From: Mycobacterium interjectum
GTDB lineage: Bacteria > Actinomycetota > Actinomycetes > Mycobacteriales > Mycobacteriaceae
Length of the DNA stretch: 64,000 nt
NCBI GenBank assembly: GCA_002102225.1
Contig: LQPB01000029.1
Coordinates: 54,167-118,166 of the forward strand
Direction: 5' to 3'
Each line of letters begins with the position of its first letter. Position 1 is the stretch's first letter. A program made the position numbers and the translations under genes. Under the pieces are notes generated by a model that worked only from the letters and a program-made list of their open reading frames with translations, made no database searches and was not told the origin of the DNA. Below, piece after piece: positions 51,008-59,413 of the stretch.

Positions 51008-51921
51008 AGCCCCGAGGTTACGGTCGCCACCCAGTCGAGCAGGCGCCGCCACAACCGGTGGCGGCTCGATGCCATGTTGTGGCAGTGCGCGCTGTCGGCC
51101 AGCACGACGGTCGTGATGTCGGGGCTGCTGCGGAACAGGCCGGCTTCCGCGCGCGGGTCCGGTGAGACGTCGACGACGCCATAGCCGAGGAGCACCGGAA
51201 CGGCGATCCGCGCCGCGTACTCGGAGACGACGCCGGGGACCATCGCGGTGCCGAACACGCGCGGCACCACCGACTTTGCCGTGACGCAGTCGGCCGCGAC
51301 CACGTCGGGCGGGACGTCGGGGAGGTGAAACCAGCTCTGCAGGTACTCGCGCGGGCCCTCGGCATAGGGCTCGGGCAGGGCGGCGAGGATCTGGCGCGCC
51401 AGCTCTTCGCGGCCCTGCGCGGTGGCCGCCCGGGCGATGAACGCGGGATCGAGGTTCAGCGGCGCCACGTGTTGATTGGTACAGCCCAGCGCCGCCAGGC
51501 CGGCGTAGCTGGAAAACAGCGATTGCTGAACGATCGCGAGGTAGGCACCCAGCGAATGCGCCACGGCCACCGCGGGTGCGTGGTCGCCGGTGGCCTCCGG
51601 CAGGGCGGAGACGGCCCGAGCGAGCGCCGCGGCGATGTCGGTGAAGCCGAAATCGCTTGCGGGCTTGGAGCTTTCGCCGGTGCCCAGCGGGTCGATCGTG
51701 ACGACGCTGTAGCCGTTCGCGGTGGCGAACTCGGCGAAGCTGTAGCCGCTACGGCCGACGATGTTGAGGTCCCAGTATTCGCGGCTGTAGGTGCCGCCGG
51801 GCAGGCAGACGAGAACGGCACCCGGGGCGCCGGCCGGCGGGTAATACGTCGCGGCCAGCGACGCCCCCTCGCCGATCACGTCGCTGACATCGAAGCGCAT
51901 CGGTCGGGGGGAAACGGTCAT
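51004..51921 (-). CDS. Alpha/beta hydrolase
   Basis: A 305-residue alpha/beta hydrolase. The nucleophile is Ser in VAVAHSLGAYLAI (G/A-H-S-x-G), the oxyanion region PGAVLVCLPGGTYSREYWD, and the C-terminal histidine SAHCHNMASSRH. The first 20 residues are not secreted. It is likely an esterase or lipase-like enzyme acting on a small ester; no specific family was recognised. It leads a two-gene operon with DoxX and is divergent from mmr. Confidence 0.82.
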   Translation of the reverse strand: MTVSPRPMRFDVSDVIGEGASLAATYYPPAGAPGAVLVCLPGGTYSREYWDLNIVGRSGYSFAEFATANGYSVVTIDPLGTGESSKPASDFGFTDIAAALARAVSALPEATGDHAPAVAVAHSLGAYLAIVQQSLFSSYAGLAALGCTNQHVAPLNLDPAFIARAATAQGREELARQILAALPEPYAEGPREYLQSWFHLPDVPPDVVAADCVTAKSVVPRVFGTAMVPGVVSEYAARIAVPVLLGYGVVDVSPDPRAEAGLFRSSPDITTVVLADSAHCHNMASSRHRLWRRLLDWVATVTSGL

Positions 51922-52039
51922 CGCGCGCCTTCCGTCGTAGCGTCATGGCTGGGATCAGAGTGAACCGCGCGGTGAGATGGGGAGTGGGAAATGGCTGAAC
52001 GGGCCGAAAACGCCGAGAAGCCGGCGACGGGTTAGCGCG

Positions 52040-52363
52040 TTGACGTACCTGTTGCTGCTGGGCGCGATCTTCGCCGAGGTGGTCGCGACCAGCTTGCTCA
52101 AGAGCACCGAGGGATTCACCCGGCTGTGGCCCACGGTCACCTGTCTGGTCGGCTACGCCGTGTCCTTCGCGCTGCTGGCGTTGTCGATCTCGCGCGGCAT
52201 GCGCACCGATGTCGCCTACGCGTTGTGGTCGGCGATCGGGACGGCCGCGATCGTGCTGATCGCCGTGCTGTTCCTCGGCTCCCCCGTGTCCGTGGGGAAG
52301 GTCGTCGGCGTGGCGCTGATCATCGCCGGCGTGGTCACCCTGAACCTGGCCGGCGCGCATTAG
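52040..52363 (+). CDS. mmr: Small multidrug resistance efflux pump Mmr (Rv3065)
   Basis: A 107-residue SMR antiporter with four helices, expelling cationic lipophilic compounds with proton exchange. It starts LTYLLLLGAIFAEVVATSLLKSTEGFTRLWPTV, where Glu14 is the essential proton site, and ends VGVALIIAGVVTLNLAGAH, almost identical by memory to M. tuberculosis Mmr (107 residues). TTG at 52040 gives the same length; ATG at 51977 would add 21 residues that do not fit the family. In M. tuberculosis a TetR (Rv3066) follows mmr; here a C39-like gene does. Confidence 0.92.
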   Translation: MTYLLLLGAIFAEVVATSLLKSTEGFTRLWPTVTCLVGYAVSFALLALSISRGMRTDVAYALWSAIGTAAIVLIAVLFLGSPVSVGKVVGVALIIAGVVTLNLAGAH

Positions 52364-52398
52364 GTAACGAACGGGCCCGCGGGTCAGACATTCACAGC

Positions 52399-53112
52399 AT
52401 GATGGTCACCCGCATCGCCACGGCGGGCCGGACCGCGGCCGTCGCCACGCTGGCCGGCGCCGCCGCGTTGGTGCTCGCGGTGGGCACCGCGCACGCCACG
52501 CCGGACCCACCGCGCGGCGAGGGCACGCTGTACGGAAATCCCGCGGCGGCCGCCGCGTTCTGGCGCTACCAGGGCTACGACGACGACTGCGTGGAAATGG
52601 CGGTCTCCGACGTGGTCGGTGAGCTGACCGGGCGGCAGCCCTCCGAGCAGGTCATCGTCAAGCTGGCCCAATCGACCCCCAGCATCGTCCACCCCGGGCC
52701 GATCTACACCAAGCCGAAAAAGCGCAAGCCCGACAGCGGCACCTCGTTCGACGACGAGCCGGCGCTGCTCGCGCACTACGGCATCCACGCCGTCTCGACC
52801 GACAGGGCCCGCGCGGCGAAGGCGGGCCTCCCCACGGGACTGACCGCACTCGAGCAGGACCTCGCCAAGGACCGCAAGGTGATGGTCGGGGTCAACTCCG
52901 AGCTCATCTGGCGCGAGCCCGTCGAGGACAGGGGCCCCGACGGCCAGCCGGAGGCCAACCACGCCGTCGTGGTGACCGGCGTCGACACCGCGGCCGGCGT
53001 CGTGCACCTCAACGACAGCGGCATCGAACAGGGCCGCGACGAACTGGTGCCGATCGACCTCTTCGCCCAATCGTGGGACACCAGCGACAACCAGATGACC
53101 GTCACGGGTTAG
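52399..53112 (+). CDS. Secreted C39-like peptidase-fold protein
   Basis: A 237-residue exported protein. The signal peptide MMVTRIATAGRTAAVATLAG continues to AHATPD. The mature part looks like a papain-like C39 domain: GYDDDCVEMAVSDVVGELTG (candidate catalytic Cys), NHAVVVTGVD (candidate His) and VVHLNDSGIEQGRDELVPIDLFAQSW (candidate Asp/Asn). C39 proteins cleave double-glycine leaders or act as peptidases in the cell envelope; no export partner is adjacent. It starts 35 bp after mmr on the same strand. ATG at 52402 is an alternative start. Confidence 0.75.
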   Translation: MMVTRIATAGRTAAVATLAGAAALVLAVGTAHATPDPPRGEGTLYGNPAAAAAFWRYQGYDDDCVEMAVSDVVGELTGRQPSEQVIVKLAQSTPSIVHPGPIYTKPKKRKPDSGTSFDDEPALLAHYGIHAVSTDRARAAKAGLPTGLTALEQDLAKDRKVMVGVNSELIWREPVEDRGPDGQPEANHAVVVTGVDTAAGVVHLNDSGIEQGRDELVPIDLFAQSWDTSDNQMTVTG

Positions 53113-53165
53113 CGACCGGGACGCTCCGCGATGTGGCGCTCGAGTGCCGCCCTGGACACCCGGCC

Positions 53166-53171
53166 TAGGAT
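53166..53171 (+). promoter_or_regulatory. -10 element for a leaderless unknown gene
   Basis: TAGGAT (TANNNT) lies six bases before the ATG at 53178 with no ribosome site, as in other leaderless genes of the window. Confidence 0.4.
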
Positions 53172-53177
53172 TCCGCC

Positions 53178-53783
53178 ATGCCGATTCTCGGAGAACAGAC
53201 CTTCGTCGCCGCGCGGGTGACGAGGGCGGCGTCCAACGCGTTGCGGATCGGGCTCGCCGGCCCGGACGGCACCGAATTGGCGCGCGCGCAACAAAAGGGT
53301 GGCGTCGGCGTCCTGCTCGGCTTCAAGAACGGCGGGAAAAGCGACTACACGCTGTCCGGCGCGGCGGGCGACGAACTCCGGCTGGCGGTGGCGGCAACGA
53401 CCACTGTCACGAATCAGGACGGCGCCGTGGGAAAGATCGTCCCGGCCGACGGCGCCGCGCGGTTGGAAGACGCCGGCGGCACCGTCCTGGCGGTGCTGCG
53501 GCCGCACACCGGATCCAGGGCCGACGGCGCCTGGCATCACCCCATCCTGTCCCCCACCGGCGACGCGCTGGGCGTCCTGACGCTGATGACGGTCCACACC
53601 GGGTGGCGCGACATCGAAACGGAGGCAATCCAATTGCTGTCCAACCAGAACATCGCCACGCTGAAGGCCCCGTCGGCCGGTGCGGTGCTCAAGCTCCGCG
53701 CGCCGGCCGGTCCCCGGCTGGGCGACATGCTCGCCGCGGCGTGCGTCGACTTCTGCGTGCTGCCCCGCGGCTACATCGCCTGA
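53178..53783 (+). CDS. Unknown beta-rich protein (possibly LURP/scramblase-like)
   Basis: A 201-residue cytosolic-looking protein with no signal peptide. It is made of repeated beta-strand/glycine units (LRIGLAGPDGTELARAQQ, ARLEDAGGTVLAVLRPH, HHPILSPTGDALGVLTLM) that resemble the tubby-like LURP or phospholipid-scramblase fold, ending with a hydrophobic stretch LGDMLAAACVDFCVLPRGYIA. The family cannot be named with confidence. It stands between the C39-like and MBL genes. Confidence 0.6.
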   Translation: MPILGEQTFVAARVTRAASNALRIGLAGPDGTELARAQQKGGVGVLLGFKNGGKSDYTLSGAAGDELRLAVAATTTVTNQDGAVGKIVPADGAARLEDAGGTVLAVLRPHTGSRADGAWHHPILSPTGDALGVLTLMTVHTGWRDIETEAIQLLSNQNIATLKAPSAGAVLKLRAPAGPRLGDMLAAACVDFCVLPRGYIA

Positions 53784-53851
53784 GCGGCTCGCCGTCCCCT
53801 ATCGCGCCCGCACGATCTGGAGCACACTGAAGCCGCGGTGTCTCCAGGCCC

Positions 53852-54712
53852 ATGACGAAGGACGGCGTGACGATGACCTCTGTGGAGTTGCCCGGCGGCG
53901 GGACCGCTGATTTCGCCGAGGGCACTGTGTATTTCATCGGCAACGCCACCACATTGATCCGCTTCGGAGGGCTGACGATCCTGACCGATCCGGCCTTCCT
54001 GCACAAGGGCGAGCACGTGTACCTGGGGCATGGGATCTGGGCCCGGCGCGAGGTCGAGCCGGCGTGTCAGATCGCCGACCTGCCACCGATAGATCTGATC
54101 GTCTTGTCGCACTACCACGGCGATCACTTTGATGACGTCGCCGCGCGGGAGCTCGACAAGACGCTGCCCATCGTCTCGACCGCCGACGCGGTGGACAAGC
54201 TGAGCGCGCTGGGCTTCGAGCGGGGCTATCCCCTGGACACGTGGGAATCCCTCGAGGTGCGCAAGGGTGAGGCCACGCTGAACATCACCGCGATGCCGGG
54301 CAAGCATTCCGCCGACGATGCGGTGAACGACCTGCTCATGCCCGTCAACGGGCACCTGCTCGACTTCGGCCGAAACACCGATCATCTCTACCGGCTCTAC
54401 ATCACCGGCGACACGATGCTCATCGATGCCCTCGCCGACATCCCGCGTCGCTATCCCGACATCGACCTCGGGCTCATTCACACGGGCGGCACGACCTTCC
54501 TCGTCACGGTGGTCACGATGACCGGCGAGCAGGGGGTGCGGGCCGTTGAGATCACCAAACCCCGCACCGCCATCCCGATCCACTACAACGACTTCTCGGT
54601 ATTCCTCTCGGGACTGGACGACTTCAAGAAGGCGGCTCAGGCCTCGGCCACGACGGCGCAGTTCGTCTACCTCGCGCACGGTGAAACCTACACATTCAAA
54701 CCCGACCGGTGA
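53852..54712 (+). CDS. MBL-fold metal-dependent hydrolase (UlaG-like)
   Basis: A 286-residue metallo-beta-lactamase-fold hydrolase. It has the metal motif LSHYHGDHFDDV (HxHxDH, residues 85-97), PGKHSADD (second His), TGDT near 190 and HYNDF (last His) in IPIHYNDFSVFLSG. The N-terminal VYFIGNATTLIRFGGLTILTDPAF is typical of the UlaG/NAPE-PLD branch, which cleaves lactones or phosphodiesters. The start at 53852 is not secure; ATG at 53873 has the better ribosome site (AAGGACGG). The substrate is unknown. Confidence 0.85.
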   Translation: MTKDGVTMTSVELPGGGTADFAEGTVYFIGNATTLIRFGGLTILTDPAFLHKGEHVYLGHGIWARREVEPACQIADLPPIDLIVLSHYHGDHFDDVAARELDKTLPIVSTADAVDKLSALGFERGYPLDTWESLEVRKGEATLNITAMPGKHSADDAVNDLLMPVNGHLLDFGRNTDHLYRLYITGDTMLIDALADIPRRYPDIDLGLIHTGGTTFLVTVVTMTGEQGVRAVEITKPRTAIPIHYNDFSVFLSGLDDFKKAAQASATTAQFVYLAHGETYTFKPDR

Positions 54713-54796
54713 ATCATCGCTTGCCGGGCGGTGCCGGATTCGACTGCGGGCGGCCCGTTTTCGCGGCGTGACACCGGGCGCGTCGGCCGCCGGTGG

Positions 54797-55600
54797 TCAG
54801 CGGTAGCCCGGCAGATCCGGCACGCCGCTGGCCGTCAGCCAACCGCCTCCGTCGACAACGAGCGTCGCGCCCGTGACATACGAGGCGGCGTCGCTGGCCA
54901 AAAACAGCACCGCCTGCGCGACCTCGGTGGTCGAACCGGGGCGCCGCAGCGGGTTCTGGGTGGTCCGGTGCTCGTTGTCGCCGGTGATCCGGCGCACCCC
55001 CTCGGTGCCCGACATCGCGCCCGGGGCAACGATATTCACCCGCACCCCGTCGGGCCCCCATTCGATGGCGCAACTGCGGGTCAGCGCGTCGATTCCGGCC
55101 TTGGCGGACACCACGTGCGCCTGCAGCGCCATGCCGCGGTACTGGGTCGCCGCGCTGACGTTCACCACGGCTCCGCCGTGCTCACGCAGCCAGCATTCGT
55201 AGGCCGCCTTGGACACGTTGAAGGTCCCGAGTAGGTCGATGTCGACCACCGCCTTGAATCCGTTGGGACTCAGGTCGCTGATCGGCACCGGGAAGTTTCC
55301 GGCGGCATTGTTGACGACGATGTCGAGCCGGCCGAACGTTCGCACCACTTCCCCGACGACAGTCGTGACCTCGTCGTAGCGGCGGACGTCGCACACGCCG
55401 TAGATCGCCTCGATCCCGGCGCCCCGCAACTCCGCGACCGCGGCCTGCAGGTTGGCTTCCTTGCGGCTGCAGATGGCGACCCGGGCACCGTGACCGCCCA
55501 GCACCCGGGCGATTTCCAAGCCGAGACCGGTGGCGCCGCCCGTGACCAAGGCGACCCGCCCATCCATGAGGTCAGCGCGGAAAGGACTCGGGTGGGTCAT
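54797..55600 (-). CDS. SDR of 2,4-dienoyl-CoA reductase type
   Basis: A 267-residue SDR. It has TGGATGLGLEIARVLGGHGARVAICSRKE (residues 21-49, NADPH-type with Arg), NNAAGNFPVPISDLSPNGFK and VSAATQYRGMALQAHVVSAKAGIDALTR. The usual catalytic tyrosine is replaced by His in AHVVSAK, which is the hallmark of DECR/PDCR reductases; the NNAAGNF motif is also theirs. It would reduce 2,4-dienoyl-CoA during breakdown of polyunsaturated chains. It is divergent from an unknown gene at 55689. Confidence 0.88.
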   Translation of the reverse strand: MTHPSPFRADLMDGRVALVTGGATGLGLEIARVLGGHGARVAICSRKEANLQAAVAELRGAGIEAIYGVCDVRRYDEVTTVVGEVVRTFGRLDIVVNNAAGNFPVPISDLSPNGFKAVVDIDLLGTFNVSKAAYECWLREHGGAVVNVSAATQYRGMALQAHVVSAKAGIDALTRSCAIEWGPDGVRVNIVAPGAMSGTEGVRRITGDNEHRTTQNPLRRPGSTTEVAQAVLFLASDAASYVTGATLVVDGGGWLTASGVPDLPGYR

Positions 55601-55676
55601 CGCGACATCCTCACCGGCTCACTAGAACACCTTCCAATTCAGGTTGGCAAGCAAGTTCCCGCTCCCGGATCCCGCC

Positions 55677-55682
55677 TATGAT
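55677..55682 (+). promoter_or_regulatory. -10 element for a leaderless unknown gene
   Basis: TATGAT (TANNNT) lies six bases before the GTG at 55689. It decides the start over the more upstream ATG at 55644. Confidence 0.45.
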
Positions 55683-55688
55683 CGAACG

Positions 55689-56408
55689 GTGACCGACCTG
55701 CTCGACGCCGTGCTTGCGGCGCACGGAGGGGTCGATCGCTGGCGACGATTCGGCTCGATGGAGGCGACCATCGTCAGCGGCGGCAAGCTCTGGGAGATCA
55801 AAGGCCAACCGCAAGATCCCACGCCGCGACGGATGAGCGTTGCGCTGCAGCGTGAATGGGCTTCCGTGCAGCCGTTCGGTGGGGCAGACCAGAGAACCGA
55901 CTTCACGCCCCAACGTGTCGCCATCGAAAAGCTTGACGGCAGCGTGGTCGCCGAACGGTTCAACCCGCGAGAATCGTTCGCCGGTCATGAGCTCAAGACG
56001 CCGTGGGATCCCTTGCAGCGCGCGTATTTCAACGGCTACGCGCTGTGGACGTATTTGACCACCCCGTTTTTTATGACGCTGCCCGGTGTCACCGTCGCCG
56101 AGATCGACCCAATCGAGGACCATGGCGAGCGCTGGTTTGGGCTGCAGACGCGCTTCCCGGACGAGCTCGCCAGCCATAGCACCGAGCAGAAGTTCTACTT
56201 CGGCAGTGACTTCCTGCTACGTCGTCACGACTACCGTGTCGATGTCGCCGGCGGGTTCGCAGCGATCCAGTACGTGTACGACATCGTGGAGGCGCAGCGA
56301 ATCAAGCTGCCATCAAAGCGCCGGGCATACCGCTGCGACGCGGACGGCCGCCTGTTGGCCGACGAACTCATGGTGTCAATCGACATAACCGACGTCCACC
56401 TGACCTGA
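55689..56408 (+). CDS. Unknown protein with LolA-like beta-sheet character
   Basis: A 239-residue protein that I cannot place in a family. It opens with the helix TDLLDAVLAAHGGVDRWRRFGSMEA and then alternates strands such as PRRMSVALQREWASVQPF, RVAIEKLDGSVVAERF and EQKFYFGSDFLLRRHDYRVDVAGG, with a single hydrophobic hairpin YALWTYLTTPFFMTLPG. This resembles LolA/LppX-type ligand-holding sheets, but there is no signal peptide. Base composition is lower in GC than its neighbours. The leaderless GTG is used. It may have arrived recently. Confidence 0.6.
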   Translation: MTDLLDAVLAAHGGVDRWRRFGSMEATIVSGGKLWEIKGQPQDPTPRRMSVALQREWASVQPFGGADQRTDFTPQRVAIEKLDGSVVAERFNPRESFAGHELKTPWDPLQRAYFNGYALWTYLTTPFFMTLPGVTVAEIDPIEDHGERWFGLQTRFPDELASHSTEQKFYFGSDFLLRRHDYRVDVAGGFAAIQYVYDIVEAQRIKLPSKRRAYRCDADGRLLADELMVSIDITDVHLT

Positions 56409-56446
56409 GAACGCCGGCGGCGAATCGTTCTGCAAAGTCAGATAAC

Positions 56447-57940
56447 TCAGCTATCCCAGCTCGGGACCAGGCCCGCCGCGCGCATCAACTGGCCCTCGAA
56501 CCCGGTCAGCAGCGAGACCCCGGTGACCGGCGACTGCGGCAGCGGGAAGTTGAGGCCGGGGTCGAGCGCCGGATTGAACGGATAGCCGGTCGGCATCATC
56601 GACGGGGGCAGGAGCCCGAGATCGACCAGCGCCGCCTGCGGCCCCTGCACCGCGCCGTGCACCAGGTCCGGCACGATGGTGAACGGGTTCGGCAGTTCGA
56701 ACAGGCTGGCGGGGGTGGGGATGTCGGCGTACTCCCCCGACCCGTAGCCCATGTCGACGATCACCCGCAGGTCCGGCTGCAACAGGTCGGCCAGGGCGTT
56801 GCCGAACGGCGCCGGCACATACAGGCGCAGCGGCGCGACAAGCGGCAGGTTCTGCGTCAGCAGCTCGTAATAGTGGGTGGAACCGGTGTAACCGGGCGAG
56901 GTCGGCAGTTCGATCGCGTTGGCGATCTGTCCCGGTGTCAGGTCGACGTAGTCGTGCGTCCCGTGGTAGAGCGCGAACCCCATGAACGCGTTCAGGTCGC
57001 TGACCGGGTTGAGCACGTACCGCGGCAGGTTGGTCACCATGTCGTACTGGTTGCTGAAGATCACGGTTGGGTATGGCGAGTTGGGGGGCGTCGCGCCGTT
57101 CATCAGGACGTCGAACAGCGGGATGTACAGGCCCGGGAAGCGTTCGAAGAACCCACCATTGGGGTTGCCGGGGTCACCGGTCAAAAAGAACGACAGTTTG
57201 CTGGGGTCGGGCGGATTGGCCATGGCCATCAGGTTGCGGATCTCGACGGTGGCCACCAGCGAACTTTGTGAGGTGCCGTAGACGACGACGTCGTTGCCCG
57301 CCGCGAGTTCGGTGTTGACGGCGGTGTTGAGCAGCTGCACGCCGTGGGCCACCGACTGGCCCAGCGTCAGGTTTCCGAGTTGCGGGGTGAACGGCCAGAA
57401 CTGCTCGGGCGTGTAAAAGGACTGCCCCAGCGCCCCGGTGAGCGGCGACAACGTGGGGTTGTTCAGGAAGTCGGTCATGATCGAGCCGACGTACTTGGCG
57501 TCCGGCAGGGGGAAGGTGGTGCCGCCGACGATCAGCGCCACCGGCCCGTTCGGCACGTTCAGCGGCGGGATGCTGGTGGGAGGGGGGTTCTCGGCCTGGG
57601 TGGCGAGCGAGATCAGCGGTGCTTCCAACCCGCCTACCCCGTCGCGCAGCGCCTGCTCCGCGCCCTGCTCGGTCTGGACGTAGGCGACCTCCGCGGCGCC
57701 CAGCAGTTGGATGAACCGCCGCTCGAACGCCTGGCCCTCCGCGGCCAGTTCCCGATAGATCCTCGACTGATTGATGAACAGCGGGGTGACCGCCGCACTG
57801 ACCTCATCGGCGCCGGCGGGCAGGACGCCACTCGTCCGCAGTGCCGCGAATGCGTTGGCCTCTTCGAGCGCGGCACCGATCCTGCCGACGTCCTCAGCGG
57901 CCGAGGCCAGCCTCTGGGGAACAACCTGCATGACCGCCAT
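56447..57940 (-). CDS. PE protein with C-terminal PE-PPE serine hydrolase domain
   Basis: A 497-residue secreted mycobacterial protein. Residues 1-95 form a PE domain (VPQRLASAAEDVGRIGAALEEANA ... GADEVSAAV) ending with the type VII secretion tag YVQTE (YxxxE). The rest is the PE-PPE hydrolase domain: nucleophile region VVVYGTSQSSLVATVE, DPGNPNGGFFERFPGLYIP, and later QYDMVTNLPRY and YHGTHDYVDLTPGQ with a candidate catalytic His. It is likely an esterase exported by an ESX system, similar in design to LipY-type proteins. No PPE gene lies beside it. The third ATG of the frame (57940) matches the usual PE start; TTG at 57958 is unlikely. Confidence 0.88.
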   Translation of the reverse strand: MAVMQVVPQRLASAAEDVGRIGAALEEANAFAALRTSGVLPAGADEVSAAVTPLFINQSRIYRELAAEGQAFERRFIQLLGAAEVAYVQTEQGAEQALRDGVGGLEAPLISLATQAENPPPTSIPPLNVPNGPVALIVGGTTFPLPDAKYVGSIMTDFLNNPTLSPLTGALGQSFYTPEQFWPFTPQLGNLTLGQSVAHGVQLLNTAVNTELAAGNDVVVYGTSQSSLVATVEIRNLMAMANPPDPSKLSFFLTGDPGNPNGGFFERFPGLYIPLFDVLMNGATPPNSPYPTVIFSNQYDMVTNLPRYVLNPVSDLNAFMGFALYHGTHDYVDLTPGQIANAIELPTSPGYTGSTHYYELLTQNLPLVAPLRLYVPAPFGNALADLLQPDLRVIVDMGYGSGEYADIPTPASLFELPNPFTIVPDLVHGAVQGPQAALVDLGLLPPSMMPTGYPFNPALDPGLNFPLPQSPVTGVSLLTGFEGQLMRAAGLVPSWDS

Positions 57941-58063
57941 CTGGACCATTCTCGACAATGACGGGCGGGGCTGCGACCCGTTTGACCAAGGTTGGCATCG
58001 CCGCGCGGCCGGCGCCGAGCTTTACACTGGGCCCGCAAGGCGCGCGAGTGAAGGTGAACACCA

Positions 58064-58348
58064 GTGAGGATCACGAAAATCGCCGGGGGCGGGCTGGTTG
58101 GGCTGGCCGCGCTGTTCGGCTCGGGCATCGGCCTGGGCACAGCGCGGGCCGACAGCAGCCAGGAGAAGGAGGCCTGCCAGTTGATGGACGATCCGGCCGG
58201 GCCCGAATCGGGTTACCTGCCAGCCGAATACGCGTTCATGCGGCTGCGTGCCAAGATGTCGGCCGAGAACGCGCGGAATGTCATGTCCGAGGCCGCCCAC
58301 GACTACTGTCCCAATCACATCATCGACCTGCCGGCGGGCTGGCGGTAA
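58064..58348 (+). CDS. Secreted DUF732 protein
   Basis: A 94-residue exported protein with a signal peptide (MRITKIAGGGLVGLAALFGS to ARA) and a DUF732 domain: KEACQLMDDPAGPESGYLPAEYAFMRLRAKMSAENARNVMSEAAHDYCPNH, two cysteines probably paired. GTG at 58064 is the start. It is divergent from the PE gene, and 14 bp upstream of a membrane-protein gene in the same direction. A second DUF732 protein is in the mce operon. Confidence 0.8.
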   Translation: MRITKIAGGGLVGLAALFGSGIGLGTARADSSQEKEACQLMDDPAGPESGYLPAEYAFMRLRAKMSAENARNVMSEAAHDYCPNHIIDLPAGWR

Positions 58349-58362
58349 GGAGGGCGTGAAAG

Positions 58363-58788
58363 ATGAGTACGGCCTTGTTTGGCTTCCTGACCGTCGTCGC
58401 CCTGGCGTTGGCGTTGGTGTTCGGCGCCGTCGCCGGCGTGTACGTCAAGCGGCTCGGCGATCGACCGACGACGCCGATCCGGGAGGAAATCGGGAGCGCC
58501 AAAAAGGTGCTCACCAAAGTGCGCAAACGGCAACCACTGTCGCGAGACGAGTTGGATTTCGCGAAGCAGATCACGGCCGACCGTAGCTCCTTGATGACGT
58601 TGTGCATCCCCGGCGCGTTGTTCTCGGTGGGTTGCTTTTACGTGTTCGGCAGCCTTTACCACCTGCACGGGGCCACGCCCTCCGAGCGGACATTTCTCGG
58701 GGTCTTCCCCATGTTGGCCTCGATAAATTTCACCACCCAGATTCTGCGCAGCGCACGGTTGAGGCGGCGACTGCGGAAGATGGCTTGA
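58363..58788 (+). CDS. Small integral membrane protein
   Basis: A 141-residue protein with a first helix FGFLTVVALALALVFGAVAGVYV, a central charged region (KKVLTKVRKRQPLSRDELDFAKQITADRSSLM) and two further helices (CIPGALFSVGCFYVFGSLYHL and TFLGVFPMLASINFTTQIL), ending in an arginine-rich tail RSARLRRRLRKMA. No family recognised. It follows the DUF732 gene by 14 bp and precedes mmpS-mmpL by 181 bp. Confidence 0.7.
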   Translation: MSTALFGFLTVVALALALVFGAVAGVYVKRLGDRPTTPIREEIGSAKKVLTKVRKRQPLSRDELDFAKQITADRSSLMTLCIPGALFSVGCFYVFGSLYHLHGATPSERTFLGVFPMLASINFTTQILRSARLRRRLRKMA

Positions 58789-58869
58789 AGCGACCCGAGT
58801 CACTGGCCCGTGAGGGTGCCCCGGGCCCCCGGTCGCGTTGCGGCCGGGGTAACGCTACTCTTTGCACGA

Positions 58870-58882
58870 TGCCCATTGGGCA
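58870..58882. promoter_or_regulatory. Palindrome upstream of mmpS-mmpL
   Basis: TGCCCA-T-TGGGCA is a perfect inverted repeat about 90 bp before mmpS and just after TACTCT, a possible -10 element. It is a candidate operator; no regulator gene lies next to it. Confidence 0.35.
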
Positions 58883-58969
58883 CATGACCGTCTACTATTC
58901 GCATCGGACCCGGAGGTAGGAGCCGGGAGGAGATGACGACGTCGCGACCGAGCTCCGAGAGGTGATCGA

Positions 58970-59413
58970 GTGAGCCCCCGTTCAGCCGGCAGGACCCTCC
59001 TGGCGCGGGCCTGGATGCCGTTGGTTGCCGTCGTCGCGGTCGCCGTGGGCGCGGTGGGCATGTGGAAGGTGCACCAGTTCTCCGCCCCGCCTCCCGTCGT
59101 CACGGTCAACGGCCCGGCAGCACCCCCGGAGTTCAATCTCAAGCGGCTCACGTTCGAGTTGTCCGGCTCCTTGGGGCAGGGAGGAATGCTCGTCTATGTC
59201 GACGTCGACGGGCATCCGCATCAGGTCGACCTCACCGCCCTGCCGTGGTCGCACACGGAGACGACCACGCTCACGGTGGTGTCGGGCAGCATCTCGGCGC
59301 AGGTTCACGGCGGTCAAATCGGCTGCCGGATGCTGGTGAACGGCGTGGTCCGCGATGAACACTCCGACACCCATCAGGACGCGCACGTCTTCTGCCTGGT
59401 GAAATCCGCATGA
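58970..59413 (+). CDS. MmpS family membrane-anchored accessory protein
   Basis: A 147-residue MmpS protein: one transmembrane helix (residues 14-33, AWMPLVAVVAVAVGAVGMWKVH), then an outer beta domain with VTVNGPAAPPEFNLKRLTFELSGSLGQGGMLVYVDVDGHPHQVDLTALPWSHTETT and GCRMLVNGVVRDEHSDTHQDAHVFCLVKS, the usual MmpS disulfide pair. The GTG at 58970 is preceded by GAGAGGTGA. It overlaps mmpL by four bases and would help MmpL export lipids, siderophores or drugs. Confidence 0.9.
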   Translation: MSPRSAGRTLLARAWMPLVAVVAVAVGAVGMWKVHQFSAPPPVVTVNGPAAPPEFNLKRLTFELSGSLGQGGMLVYVDVDGHPHQVDLTALPWSHTETTTLTVVSGSISAQVHGGQIGCRMLVNGVVRDEHSDTHQDAHVFCLVKSA

